DNA of 64,000 bases from Paracoccus lutimaris. GTDB lineage: Bacteria; Pseudomonadota; Alphaproteobacteria; Rhodobacterales; Rhodobacteraceae. The DNA is taken from the NCBI RefSeq assembly GCF_003337565.1, contig NZ_QPJL01000006.1, forward strand, positions 62,001 to 126,000, written 5' to 3'. This document shows, one piece after another, positions 46,497 to 55,538 of this stretch. The notes beneath the pieces were generated by a model. It had not been told where the DNA came from and searched no databases. It was given only the letters and a program-made list of their open reading frames with translations. The number at the start of each line of letters is the position of its first letter. Within the stretch, counting starts at the first letter, position 1. The translations under genes and the position numbers were made by a program.

Positions 46497-47945
46497 CTAT
46501 AAAACCGTTTGAATGCCTGCCTTTTTCGGCAGAACTTCGGCGGTTTCGGGTCTGTCGCCGGTATCCGGGACGTTATTTCGCAACCTGTTGGCATTCCCCA
46601 GCAGCGATCCGGCCATCAGCCAGGTCAGCGGTGTCACCGTCGCATTGGGGATCAGATCCAGCAGATTCATCGCCAGCATCAGCGCCATCGTCCCCAGCGC
46701 GACCAGTGCGGGGCTTTGTGCGGCGGCATCACGCCCCTTTGGCATGACACGCCACAGCGCAAAGATCGGCGTCAGCAGCAGCAGGAAATACCCCAGATAG
46801 CCCACGATCCCGCGCGCGCCGACCCAGATCACCCATTGCCCGTCCGGCACCGCGGACATTCGGCCATCATAAGGATCATAAAACAGCGAGCGCCCCCAAT
46901 TGCCCCAGCCAAAGACCGGCCGCTCCAGCGCGCGTTCGACCAGAAGCTCTTCGTTCATCAGCCGGAATTCCAGCGACCGCCCCCGCTCGGGCGAGATCGA
47001 CATGGCCAGATCGACGATCCCCTGCAGGGGCATCCAGCTGGTGGTGCGCAGCGTCGGATAGGAAAAGGCGAAGGTCGCGACCAGAACCGCCGCCAGCACC
47101 ATCTGGCGCGGCCGCGCGAGCAGCACCAGCGGCGCAGCCATCATCGCTTGCAACAGCGCCCCGGCCGATTTGCACAGCACCACGATCACGCCAAGATAGA
47201 CCGCGATCAGGATATTGCGGCGGGTGCGGTCATTGCGCGCGATGGCGATAGCCGCAAGAAAAGCCATCATCGCTATCAGCGCCACCCAAAGCGGATGCTG
47301 CAAGAAAACGATGGGACGATAGCCGCCATAGCGAATGGTCTGGATGAAGTCGTGCTGGAAATAGCCGTAGACCCAGACGTTGATTTGCGGGCTCATCCGC
47401 AGCTCGATCAGCATCGGGACGGTATAGCACAGCACCCCCAGCACCAGGGCCCGCATCCAGACCCGCGCCCCCTCGACATTCCACAACAGCTTGTATCCCA
47501 GAAGAAAGGGCAGGATCTGCATGCCTTGCAGCATGACGTTGGAAAACCCTTCGGCAAAGTTCATGCCCGGGCGATAGTTGACGCCGTCGATCAGCGGATC
47601 GGGATTGGTCAGCGCCGTCGCCATCGGCGAGATGAAATTGACCGCCAGCAGGAACGAGACAAATGCCCCCATCGGCGGCGGGGTCGCCGCGTCACGGTCG
47701 CGGATCACGAAATAGACCATCACGGCCGCCGCCAATGCCGGCACCATCGCCTTGTTCAGGCCGGGAAAGACCGGCAGATCGATCTCGACCACGGGCGGCA
47801 ACAGCAGATAACCCGCCAGGATCGACCAGATCAGCGCCCGTTGCGGATCGAGCCGCGAAAACAGCACGGCGACCACCACCGGCCAGGACAACAAAACCAA
47901 CAGCGCGAATATCGGCAATGCCGTGACTCCTGTCTCGCGGCGCAT
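46497..47945 (-). CDS. O-antigen ligase/polymerase-like membrane protein
   Basis: The product (482 residues from this start) has about 11-12 transmembrane helices and a large periplasmic loop before the end, with ERGRSLEFRLMNEELLVERAL and PVFGWGNWGRS. This loop has the pattern of Wzy/WaaL-type enzymes that polymerise repeat units or ligate glycans to lipid A-core. Start candidates are ATG at 47945, a longer frame from 48074, and TTG at 47918 with AGGAG ahead. It precedes the PKS operon in the same direction with 98 bases between and is divergent from the WecG-like gene. Confidence 0.82.
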   Translation of the reverse strand: MRRETGVTALPIFALLVLLSWPVVVAVLFSRLDPQRALIWSILAGYLLLPPVVEIDLPVFPGLNKAMVPALAAAVMVYFVIRDRDAATPPPMGAFVSFLLAVNFISPMATALTNPDPLIDGVNYRPGMNFAEGFSNVMLQGMQILPFLLGYKLLWNVEGARVWMRALVLGVLCYTVPMLIELRMSPQINVWVYGYFQHDFIQTIRYGGYRPIVFLQHPLWVALIAMMAFLAAIAIARNDRTRRNILIAVYLGVIVVLCKSAGALLQAMMAAPLVLLARPRQMVLAAVLVATFAFSYPTLRTTSWMPLQGIVDLAMSISPERGRSLEFRLMNEELLVERALERPVFGWGNWGRSLFYDPYDGRMSAVPDGQWVIWVGARGIVGYLGYFLLLLTPIFALWRVMPKGRDAAAQSPALVALGTMALMLAMNLLDLIPNATVTPLTWLMAGSLLGNANRLRNNVPDTGDRPETAEVLPKKAGIQTVL

Positions 47946-48033
47946 CCGCCTGCCAACCGACCCGGAAGGGGCGGTTGCAATCCCCGGGCCATCAACCCAT
48001 CCTGCCACAAACCCGGCCGGACCGAGGCGTATC

Positions 48034-48807
48034 ATGCATTTCAGCTTTCCGGACGGCAATGCTGTCCGCATCAATTGTCACGATTCCGCAGCACTGCTGG
48101 CCGAGGTCCGGCAGCGCCTGCGGGATGGGCGCGGCTTTGCCATCGCCACGATCAATGTCGATCACCTGCAACGGCTGGCCGAAGAAGCCGAGTTCCGCCG
48201 CGCCTATGCCGCGCATGACCTGGTCTGTGCCGACGGCAATCCGATCGTCTGGCTTTCGCGGATCGCCGGACGGCCGGTGGCGCTGGCGCCGGGCTCGGAT
48301 CTGGTCCTGCCCTTGGCCGCCGAGGCGGCGGCACAGGAGCTGCCGGTGGCTCTGATCGGCAGCAGCGAGGCCTCGCTGGCGCTGGCCGCCGACAGCATGC
48401 GCGCCCGCGTGCCGGGCCTGACGGTCGCGCTGACCCATGCGCCGGGCTTTCCCTTTGATCCGGTCGGTGACGAGGCGGCGCAGATCATCAGCCGCATCCG
48501 CGAAAGCGGGGCGCGGCTGTGCTTTCTGGCGCTGGGTGCCCCCCGGCAAGAGCGTTTCGCCATCCATGCCCGCGATGCGCTGGGCAATGTCGGGTTTACC
48601 TCGATCGGGGCGGGGCTCGACTTCCTGTCCGGGCATCAGCGCCGCGCGCCGCAGCTTGTGCGGCAGATCAAGATGGAATGGGCCTGGCGGATGCTGTCGA
48701 ATCCGCGCCGCCTGTTCATGCGCTACGCCAAGGGGTTCACCATTCTGCCCGGCCATATCCGCAAGGCGATGGCGATTCGCGCCGGCGACCGCCCCCGGCG
48801 CGGCTGA
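48034..48807 (+). CDS. WecG/TagA/CpsF family glycosyltransferase
   Basis: The 257-residue protein shows the GT26 pattern: ATINVDHLQRLAEE, VCADGNPIVWLSR, VALIGSSEASLALAADSM, CFLALGAPRQERFAIHAR and FTSIGAGLDFLSGHQRRAP. Family members add N-acetylmannosaminuronate, ManNAc or glucose as the second sugar on undecaprenyl-linked units. The ATG at 48034 follows GAGG; longer upstream frames are not family-like. It ends in a strong terminator. Confidence 0.92.
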   Translation: MHFSFPDGNAVRINCHDSAALLAEVRQRLRDGRGFAIATINVDHLQRLAEEAEFRRAYAAHDLVCADGNPIVWLSRIAGRPVALAPGSDLVLPLAAEAAAQELPVALIGSSEASLALAADSMRARVPGLTVALTHAPGFPFDPVGDEAAQIISRIRESGARLCFLALGAPRQERFAIHARDALGNVGFTSIGAGLDFLSGHQRRAPQLVRQIKMEWAWRMLSNPRRLFMRYAKGFTILPGHIRKAMAIRAGDRPRRG

Positions 48808-48859
48808 TCGCCCGGCCATTCATCCCGCGACCGCTCACGCGGGACCGGGTCGTTACAGA

Positions 48860-48900
48860 ACGGCGCCCGCAACCAGAAGTTGCGGGCGCCGTATTGGTTT
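48860..48900 (+). terminator. strong hairpin terminator between WecG-like and RTX genes
   Basis: A perfect 14-bp stem (48860-48873 with 48879-48892, core GGCGCCCGCAAC/GTTGCGGGCGCC) and a 5-base loop CAGAA are followed by ATTGGTTTT. It lies between two convergent genes and could stop transcription from both sides, though only the + side has a T-run. Confidence 0.9.
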
Positions 48901-48926
48901 TCCGGCCGTATCACCACGCCGTCGGA

Positions 48927-50537
48927 TCAGCCCAGAAAGACGTCCATGAAGCTGCCGGCAAAGCTGGCATCATCCGCGGCCGCGTTGGCGGCAAAGGTCT
49001 CCGACGAGTAGATGCCCAGCAGCACACGACCCGAGTCGGTCGCCGCATCCGCATCGGCCGAAACCGCCGCCGAAGCGTCGCTTGCCGCCACGGCGGTCGC
49101 GGTGCTGGAGGTGCTTTCCGAGCTGTCCGCCGCGCGAACGGCCTGCCCGGTCGATTGCGCGCCCGAGGCGGGAATGCCCATCCCGATCAGCGTCGCCTCG
49201 GTCAGGCTGGACGGGCTGACACCCTCCAGAATAAGACGCTCGCCATTCGGGAAGATCAGCATGGCATTGCTGCCCTGCGAGCTGACCACGACGTCGTTCA
49301 CGTCAACGCTGTTGCCGTATTGGTCATGCAGGTTCGCGACGTTCAGCCGGTCGGCCGGACGTCCGCTGTCATTGCCGACCTGGAAGGCACGCACGCGGTC
49401 GGTGCCGAAATTGTCCTCGAGCACCAGAACGTCGCGATAGTCGTCCGGCAGCACCCCGGAACCATCGGCGTGATAGGCCTCTTCGAACATCGAGATGATG
49501 TCGTCGCCCTGACCGCCATTGATGGTGTCCGCGTGGTTGCCGCCTTCCAGCGTATCGCGGCCATTGCTGCCGGTCAGAAGGTCGTCGCCCCAGCGGGTGT
49601 TGAAGTTGATGCCGCCGCCGTTCACGGCAACATCGGCATTGGCGGCGCTGACCGTGTCCTTGCCCTCATGGGTCCAGAACTGTTCGAACTCGCTGAAGAC
49701 AACGCTGCCGTTGTCGCGCGCAAAGGTCGCGTAACCCGAGCTGGCGGTGTAGAAATTCACCACGGTGCCGATGCTGTTGTCGCCGTCGCCCTTGCCCCAG
49801 AGATTTATCAGATCCGAACCGTCGCCACCGATCAGCGTGTCATGGCCGATATCGTAGATCGGCGCGGTGCCGCCATTGTTGCCCCAGCGCACATTGTCGT
49901 CACCGGCGCCGGCATGGCCGTAATCACTGCCTGCCGAGGACATCAGCAGGTCGTTCCCGGCACCGCCATAGACGTGATCGTCCCCTTCGCCGCCATCGAG
50001 AACGTCGACCGTTCTGGTGCCGATGACGGTGTCATTGCCGCCGCCGCCCAGCGCGGTCAGTCCATGCGTCGGAACATGGTGCGCGGTGCCTGCGTGGCGC
50101 CCGGGCAGGACCGTGGCCCCCGAACCGTTGATGTAATCATCGCCCGAGCCGGACTCGAGCCGCTCGATCCCCGAGAAACTCACCTTGTTGCCATAGGCAT
50201 CAATGGCCGCGCCCGATTCCGTGTCGGTGAAAAAGACGCGGAAGCCGCCAGCACCCGATGCCGCGCCCAGGATCAGCTTGTCGCCGCCCGAGAGATCGCC
50301 ATAGATGTTGCTGTCGTAATTGTCGCCCCAGTCGCTGCCGCTGTAGATATCCAGCGTCGGGCGGCCCGCGTTGCGATCTTCGTCCCAGATGAAGGTATCG
50401 GCACCAGGACCTCCGACCGCCACATCGGCACCACGGTGCCCGTCGATCCAGTCATCCCCGGAATATCCCGCAAGCGTGTCACGACTGGTTGTTCCCTGCA
50501 GGTTGTTGGCGCCTGCGGTTCCAGAAAATAAGGCCAT
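48927..50537 (-). CDS. RTX-type calcium-binding protein with acidic Ser/Ala tail
   Basis: The 536-residue protein has scattered nonapeptide-like GGxGxD repeats (GSGDDYING, GGEGDDHVYGGAGND, GGNHADTINGGQGDD), no signal peptide and a C-terminus ending FMDVFLG, as expected for type I secretion. A domain around SGAAIDAYGNKVSFSGIERL is shared with the next gene. After the conserved MGIP it carries an Ala/Ser/Asp-rich low-complexity tail instead of the Hint domain found in its neighbour. GAGGGA precedes the ATG at 50537. No secretion genes are in the window. Confidence 0.85.
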   Translation of the reverse strand: MALFSGTAGANNLQGTTSRDTLAGYSGDDWIDGHRGADVAVGGPGADTFIWDEDRNAGRPTLDIYSGSDWGDNYDSNIYGDLSGGDKLILGAASGAGGFRVFFTDTESGAAIDAYGNKVSFSGIERLESGSGDDYINGSGATVLPGRHAGTAHHVPTHGLTALGGGGNDTVIGTRTVDVLDGGEGDDHVYGGAGNDLLMSSAGSDYGHAGAGDDNVRWGNNGGTAPIYDIGHDTLIGGDGSDLINLWGKGDGDNSIGTVVNFYTASSGYATFARDNGSVVFSEFEQFWTHEGKDTVSAANADVAVNGGGINFNTRWGDDLLTGSNGRDTLEGGNHADTINGGQGDDIISMFEEAYHADGSGVLPDDYRDVLVLEDNFGTDRVRAFQVGNDSGRPADRLNVANLHDQYGNSVDVNDVVVSSQGSNAMLIFPNGERLILEGVSPSSLTEATLIGMGIPASGAQSTGQAVRAADSSESTSSTATAVAASDASAAVSADADAATDSGRVLLGIYSSETFAANAAADDASFAGSFMDVFLG

Positions 50538-50713
50538 TACAGTCCCTCGAATTGCTATCTGACTAGCCTCCGGGGCGCACTGCATGACAGCCCGTCCGAA
50601 TCTAGTCGACTCATCGGCCGGGATTAAAGGAAAATGGTTAACGCACTGTTACCTGTCCTTTCGGGCAGAGAACAGCCGGCTATTTATCTGGATTTCAGCT
50701 TGTGGTTGTTAAA

Positions 50714-52651
50714 TCAGCAGACGAGATCCTTTCTGTTTCGGGCGTGACGCTGGGCAAGTTGCCGTCCACGCGCAGCGGGAATCAGGGGCCGGGCAGCCTC
50801 GGCGGGGGCGTCGCGCAGTTGCGGAAAAATCGTCAGGATTTCTTCCCGCGCGGCCGCACCAACCGCCTTCAGAGCCTGTGCCCCGGTGTAAAGCGACTCG
50901 GTTTCCGCACCGTTCGAGCGCACGATCTCATGCTGGTCGAACAGGATGTGGAAATACTCGACTTCCGGGCTGTCGACCTGATCGAACCCGTCAATTGCCA
51001 GCAATTGCTTTGCTGCGACCAGAACCTCGGGACAGCCGAACATGCGCTGCGCGATGGTCGAGCGCACCAGAATCCGGTGCTGGGGCGAAACCAGAAGATC
51101 AAGCCGCGGCAGGCCGGGACCCAGCGCGCCGGCGCGGATGCGGATCGGCCGCAACCGGGGCGCCGCGGCCAGATCGACCGCATCCAGAAGGCGGCTGCCG
51201 ATCCAGCGGACGGGGCTCAATCCGTGGTCGCGAGTGACCACGAGGTCATCGACCTTAAGTTGTTCAACCGGGATCTCACCGCGATTTGTCGCGATCAGCG
51301 TGCCCCGGCAGAAGCAGGGGATCCCCATTTCATACAAAGTGCCGCGATCCAGATCGGCGGGGTCGACCCCCCAGAGGATCAGCGTCTCGCCATTCGGGAA
51401 GGTCAGCTGGGCATGCGGATTGCCATTCTGATCGGTGAATGTGCCGACGGTCACGTCACTCAGACGGATCGGGTTGCCGTCGGCATCATGCAAACCGCTG
51501 ACATCCAGCCGATCCGTCGGGAAGATATTGCCCCATTCGTCGGTATATGGCGTGATGTTGAAGGCGCGCACGGTGTCCTGGCCGAAGCCGTCCCGCAGCA
51601 CCAGAAGATCGGATTCCGTATCCGGCCAGGCGTGACCCGACGAATACAGATCCCCGGTCATCGAAATCGCATCATTGCCGGCGCCGGCATCGATCGTGTC
51701 GGCCCCGAAGCCGCCCTCGAGCTGGTCGTTGCCGATGCTGCCAAGGATCGAGTCATCGCCCCAGTTCGCATAAAGGCGGAAACCGCTTGCCCCCGCGCCC
51801 CGGCCGTCGATCGTGTCATCGCCGCCGCCGGTCAGAAGATTCTGGAACTGATGAAACTCCAGATGGCCGCTGGCGGTGCCGCCAAGCGCGTCGACGGTGC
51901 CGCTGTCCGCGCCGGTCAGCACCATGTTCACGCCATGCCCGGCGGAATCATTCTGCCACGCGTTCAACGTGTTGAAGCCGCTGCCGCCATAATAGACATC
52001 ATTGCCGATGGCGCCGTCATAGCCGCCGTCGCCCCAGCGGATCCCGTCATTGCCACCTTCGCCATAGACGGTGTCATTGCCGGACCCGGCTTCGATCACG
52101 TCATTGCCGTCACCGGCATGGATCACGTCATTGCCGTCACCGGAATGAAGATAATCGGTCGCAGCGCTGCCGGTGATCGAGTCTGCGCCGCCGCCGGTAT
52201 GGAGGCGGATGCCCTCGCCGTCGACCGGCACCGCACCCGAAGCATCGATCGAATCGGCGCCATCGCCGGTCCGCAACCGCTCGACCCCGTCAAAGGACAG
52301 GGTATTGCCATAGGCATCCGTGGCCGAGCCGCTGTTCGATGCGCTCAGGACGACATTGAACCCGTCCGTCGCCGATCCGCCCAGACCCAGACCAAGCGTG
52401 TCGCCGCCGCTTTGCGAATAGGCGCTGGAATTGAAACCCTCGTCACCCGCGCCGCCATGATAGACATCATGCACGCCGGTGGCGGTCGAGTCGGCATCCC
52501 ACAGCAGGACATCGGCACCCGCGCCGCCTTCGACCGTATCGGCGCCGGCGCCTCCGTTCAGCACATCATTGCCGGCGTCACCTGTAATTAGGTCCGGATC
52601 GCTCGTGCCGTTCAGCGTATCGTTGCCTACGCCCCCGGGTATCGTCGCCAT
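50714..52651 (-). CDS. RTX calcium-binding protein with C-terminal Hint domain
   Basis: The 645-residue protein begins with RTX repeats (GGVGNDTLNG, GDAGNDVLNGGAGADTVEGG) and has further clusters near residues 150-340. From CFCRGTLI (first Cys about residue 446) it has a Hint_2 domain: EQLKVDDLVVTRDHG, PVRWIGSR, VSPQHRILV and FDQHEIVRSNGA. The Hint part closely matches the 378-residue protein at 17375. Up to MGIP it is collinear with the RTX protein encoded downstream. AGGGG precedes the ATG. Possible roles are calcium-dependent surface adhesion and self-processing; neither is shown. Confidence 0.87.
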   Translation of the reverse strand: MATIPGGVGNDTLNGTSDPDLITGDAGNDVLNGGAGADTVEGGAGADVLLWDADSTATGVHDVYHGGAGDEGFNSSAYSQSGGDTLGLGLGGSATDGFNVVLSASNSGSATDAYGNTLSFDGVERLRTGDGADSIDASGAVPVDGEGIRLHTGGGADSITGSAATDYLHSGDGNDVIHAGDGNDVIEAGSGNDTVYGEGGNDGIRWGDGGYDGAIGNDVYYGGSGFNTLNAWQNDSAGHGVNMVLTGADSGTVDALGGTASGHLEFHQFQNLLTGGGDDTIDGRGAGASGFRLYANWGDDSILGSIGNDQLEGGFGADTIDAGAGNDAISMTGDLYSSGHAWPDTESDLLVLRDGFGQDTVRAFNITPYTDEWGNIFPTDRLDVSGLHDADGNPIRLSDVTVGTFTDQNGNPHAQLTFPNGETLILWGVDPADLDRGTLYEMGIPCFCRGTLIATNRGEIPVEQLKVDDLVVTRDHGLSPVRWIGSRLLDAVDLAAAPRLRPIRIRAGALGPGLPRLDLLVSPQHRILVRSTIAQRMFGCPEVLVAAKQLLAIDGFDQVDSPEVEYFHILFDQHEIVRSNGAETESLYTGAQALKAVGAAAREEILTIFPQLRDAPAEAARPLIPAARGRQLAQRHARNRKDLVC

Positions 52652-52815
52652 GATCACCCCTGTTTAACAAACACCTTTGCGCGACGACTCGCGCGGAACT
52701 CCGCACATGGCCACAAACCGAATCGGCGGGTTGTCGCCGATTTAAGCGAATGTATGGGTTAGGGGTCAGATGTTCTTTTGGACAGGTCAATGCGCCAAAG
52801 GGCGGCCGGGTTGCG
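52652..52815. promoter_or_regulatory. upstream region of RTX-Hint gene
   Basis: This 164-base gap separates the RTX-Hint start from the 3' end of the ABC ATPase gene, both on the minus strand. It contains GGCGGGTTGTCGCC-type partial symmetry near 52722 and an AT-rich segment near 52660. No clear promoter or terminator was identified. Confidence 0.35.
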
Positions 52816-53850
52816 TTATTCGGGCAACACCAGCCAGCTTGCACGCGCCGCCGCCAGATGGACGCGGGCGCCGGGACGCGGCAATTCCTCGCCCGGGGCG
52901 TTGAAACGATCAAGCACCACCTCGGCCCCGTCCACGCGCGCGCGCAGCCGCTGGACCGAGCCAAGAAACTCGACGCCGGTGATCTCGGCCGGGATGCCCT
53001 CGGGGGCGATTTGCAGGCTTTCGGGACGCGCGGCCAGCACCACCTTGCCGGGCGGCAAGGGACGCTCCAGCAGGATGCCCGCACCCGCGACCCGGACATG
53101 GCCCGAGGCGGCATCGACCACCTCGGCCTCGAAGCGGTTCAGCGTGCCGACGAAACCGGCGACGAAATGCGTGGCCGGGCTGTTATAGATGTCCGAGGGC
53201 GTGCCGGTCTGGTCGGCGATGCCCTTGTGCATGACCACGATGCGGTCGGAAATCGACAGCGCCTCCTCTTGGTCATGGGTCACGAAGATGGTCGTGATGC
53301 CCAGTTGCTGCTGGATCTCGCGGATCTGGTTGCGCAGGCTGACGCGGATCTTGGCGTCCAGCGCCGAAAGCGGCTCATCAAGCAAGAGGACGCGCGGACG
53401 CGGCGCCAGCGCGCGGGCCAGCGCCACGCGCTGCTGCTGGCCACCCGACAGCTGCCACGGATAGCGCCCGCCCAGATCAGGCAAGCCGATCAGGTCCAGC
53501 ATCTCGGCCACGCGGGGGCCACGCTCGGCCCGGGGGACGCCCGCGACCTTCAGGCCAAAGCCGACATTCTCGGCCACGGTCAGGTTCGGAAACAGCGCAT
53601 AGGACTGAAACACCATGCCGATCTGGCGCTGGTTCGGGCGCAGGCGGGTCACGTCCTGCCCGTCGATGACGATCTGCCCCTCGCTGGGGGTCTCAAAGCC
53701 CGCGACCATGCGCAGGACCGTGGTCTTGCCGCAGCCCGACGGCCCCAGGAACGAGACGAACTCACCCTTGTCGACCGACAGGTTGAAGTCATGGACGACC
53801 TTGGTCGTGCCAAAGGATTTCTGCAGGTGGTCAAGGACAAGGAAACTCAT
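52816..53850 (-). CDS. ABC importer ATP-binding protein (PotA/FbpC type)
   Basis: The 344-residue ATPase has Walker A LGPSGCGKTTVL, signature LSGGQQQRVALARAL, Walker B RVLLLDEPLSALD and a C-terminal TOBE-like domain (about residues 250-340). It powers the importer formed by the next two permeases. Its ATG overlaps the upstream permease stop (ATGA). This subfamily serves polyamines, iron, phosphonates or similar solutes; substrate unresolved. Confidence 0.93.
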   Translation of the reverse strand: MSFLVLDHLQKSFGTTKVVHDFNLSVDKGEFVSFLGPSGCGKTTVLRMVAGFETPSEGQIVIDGQDVTRLRPNQRQIGMVFQSYALFPNLTVAENVGFGLKVAGVPRAERGPRVAEMLDLIGLPDLGGRYPWQLSGGQQQRVALARALAPRPRVLLLDEPLSALDAKIRVSLRNQIREIQQQLGITTIFVTHDQEEALSISDRIVVMHKGIADQTGTPSDIYNSPATHFVAGFVGTLNRFEAEVVDAASGHVRVAGAGILLERPLPPGKVVLAARPESLQIAPEGIPAEITGVEFLGSVQRLRARVDGAEVVLDRFNAPGEELPRPGARVHLAAARASWLVLPE

Positions 53851-54629
53851 TTCGCGGTCTTTCTGACGCCCAGCAGGCGTGAAATCAGTTGCATCAGGCC
53901 CATGCAGCCCCAGGTGGCGGCAAAGGCGATGACGGCCAGCGCGGCGGGTTCATAGGCCCGGTTCGCGCCCAGAAGCTGCATATAGGGGCCAAAGGCCGGG
54001 CGGTTCAGCAGCGCCGCCATGGTGAATTCGCCGATGACGATGGCGAATGACAGGAACGCCCCCGACATCACCGCCCCCAGCACATTGGGCAGGATCAGCC
54101 GGCCGATGATGCGCACCCAGCCGGCGCCCAGGGACTGCGCCGCCTCGGTCAGCGAACGCACGTCCAGCGTCGAAAGCCCGGTATCGACGGCGCGATACAT
54201 ATAGGGCAGCGCCAGCGTGGCATAACCGCAAAGCAGCAGCAGATTGGTGCCGCCCGCCGTCCCGGTCAGCGGCAAGACCGACGAGGTATTATATAGCCGG
54301 ATATAGCCGAAGACGACGACGATGGCCGGAATGACCAGGGGCAGCAGGGTGATGAATTCGATCACCGGACGCAGCCGCGGCAAGCGCAGCCGCACCCAAT
54401 AGGCGGTCGGCACCACGATCAGCACGCCCAGCACGATGGTCAGCAGCGCCATCACGATGGAATAGCCGAAGGTGTCGCGGAAATTCGGGTCCGCCAGCAC
54501 CGAGCGATAGGCGTCCAGCGAATATTCCCCCCGCCGCATCCGCAACGAGAACTCGACCGTGCCGATCAGCGGCAGCAGGAAATACAGGCTGCCGGCGATG
54601 ATCGCCGCCCATGACCACAGGCGTTTCAT
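53847..54629 (-). CDS. ABC importer permease (second)
   Basis: A 260-residue PotC-like inner-membrane permease with about six helices and the EAA loop LTEAAQSLGAGWVRIIGRLILP that contacts the ATPase. The start is the ATG at 54629 overlapping the preceding permease stop; a GTG nine bases upstream is also open. It is coupled to both neighbours. Confidence 0.92.
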   Translation of the reverse strand: MKRLWSWAAIIAGSLYFLLPLIGTVEFSLRMRRGEYSLDAYRSVLADPNFRDTFGYSIVMALLTIVLGVLIVVPTAYWVRLRLPRLRPVIEFITLLPLVIPAIVVVFGYIRLYNTSSVLPLTGTAGGTNLLLLCGYATLALPYMYRAVDTGLSTLDVRSLTEAAQSLGAGWVRIIGRLILPNVLGAVMSGAFLSFAIVIGEFTMAALLNRPAFGPYMQLLGANRAYEPAALAVIAFAATWGCMGLMQLISRLLGVRKTAK

Positions 54630-55474
54630 CGCATCCACCGTTCGGCCCGGGTGCGCATGATGACATAGGCAAGGTTCGCAAGCCCCGTCACCACGATCAT
54701 GCCGAATGCCATCGCATAGCCCAGATGCGGGTCCTGCAAGACATCACCCCGGATCTGCGCGAACAGCATGATCGGCACGATCGACAGCGACGAGCCGGTC
54801 AGCGCATAGGCCGTCGCCACCGCGCCAAAGCTGTTGGCGAACAAAAGCGCGAAAGTGCCCAGCAGCGACGGAAACAGGATCGGCAGCGCCACCATGCGCC
54901 AATATTGGCCGGTGCTCGCGCCCAGCACCTCGGCCGCCTCGCGCCATTCGCGCTTCAGCCCTTCAAGCGCAGGGGTAATGATCAGGATCATCAGCGGGAT
55001 CTGGAAGAACAGATAGGTCAGCGTCAGGCCCCAGAAGGACAGCAGGTTGAAGCCCATGGCATAGATGTTGATGCCGAACCATTGTTTCAGCAGCATCGTG
55101 ACCAGCCCGACCCGGCCCAGCGTGGCGATAAAGGCGAAGGCCAGCGGCACGCCGGCAAAGTTCGAGGCGACGCCCGAAAACGTCATCAAGGGCGCCTTGA
55201 TCCAGCCCGGCACGCCGCCCATGACCACCGCCGCCGCCATGGCAAAGCCGATCAGGCAGCCCAGCACCGCCGAGGCCAGCGAAATCTTGATCGAGATGAC
55301 AAAGCTGTCCACGATCCGGGGCGAGGCCAGCCCGGCAAGGTTTTGCAGGGTGAACTGTCCCTCGGGGTTCTGGAAGGCGCCAATGACGATATTCATCGTC
55401 GGCAGCATCAGAAACAGCAGCGCAAAGGCGAAAAAGGGCACGACGCCCAGCCAGTTCCAACCGATCTGTCTCAT
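54626..55474 (-). CDS. ABC importer permease (first)
   Basis: A 282-residue PotB-like permease with six helices and the EAA loop WREAAEVLGASTGQYWRMVALPIL. The ATG at 55474 is preceded by AGGG at 5 bases; a GTG at 55489 gives a slightly longer form. It is separated from the binding-protein gene by a strong stem-loop, which may lower expression of the membrane parts relative to the binding protein. Confidence 0.92.
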   Translation of the reverse strand: MRQIGWNWLGVVPFFAFALLFLMLPTMNIVIGAFQNPEGQFTLQNLAGLASPRIVDSFVISIKISLASAVLGCLIGFAMAAAVVMGGVPGWIKAPLMTFSGVASNFAGVPLAFAFIATLGRVGLVTMLLKQWFGINIYAMGFNLLSFWGLTLTYLFFQIPLMILIITPALEGLKREWREAAEVLGASTGQYWRMVALPILFPSLLGTFALLFANSFGAVATAYALTGSSLSIVPIMLFAQIRGDVLQDPHLGYAMAFGMIVVTGLANLAYVIMRTRAERWMR

Positions 55475-55493
55475 GACTGCCCTGTTCACCTGG

Positions 55494-55521
55494 GGGCGGC
55501 CCCGCCGCAGCGGGACCGCCC
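55494..55521 (-). promoter_or_regulatory. intra-operon stem-loop
   Basis: A 12-bp stem with one mismatch (55494-55505 pairing with 55510-55521, loop CGCA; arms GGGCGG..CCCGC and GCGGG..CCGCCC) lies between the binding protein and permease genes. There is no U-tract. This position is common for mRNA-stabilising or attenuating structures that keep binding-protein levels high. Confidence 0.6.
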
Positions 55522-55538
55522 TTGTCCTGATAGGTCCG

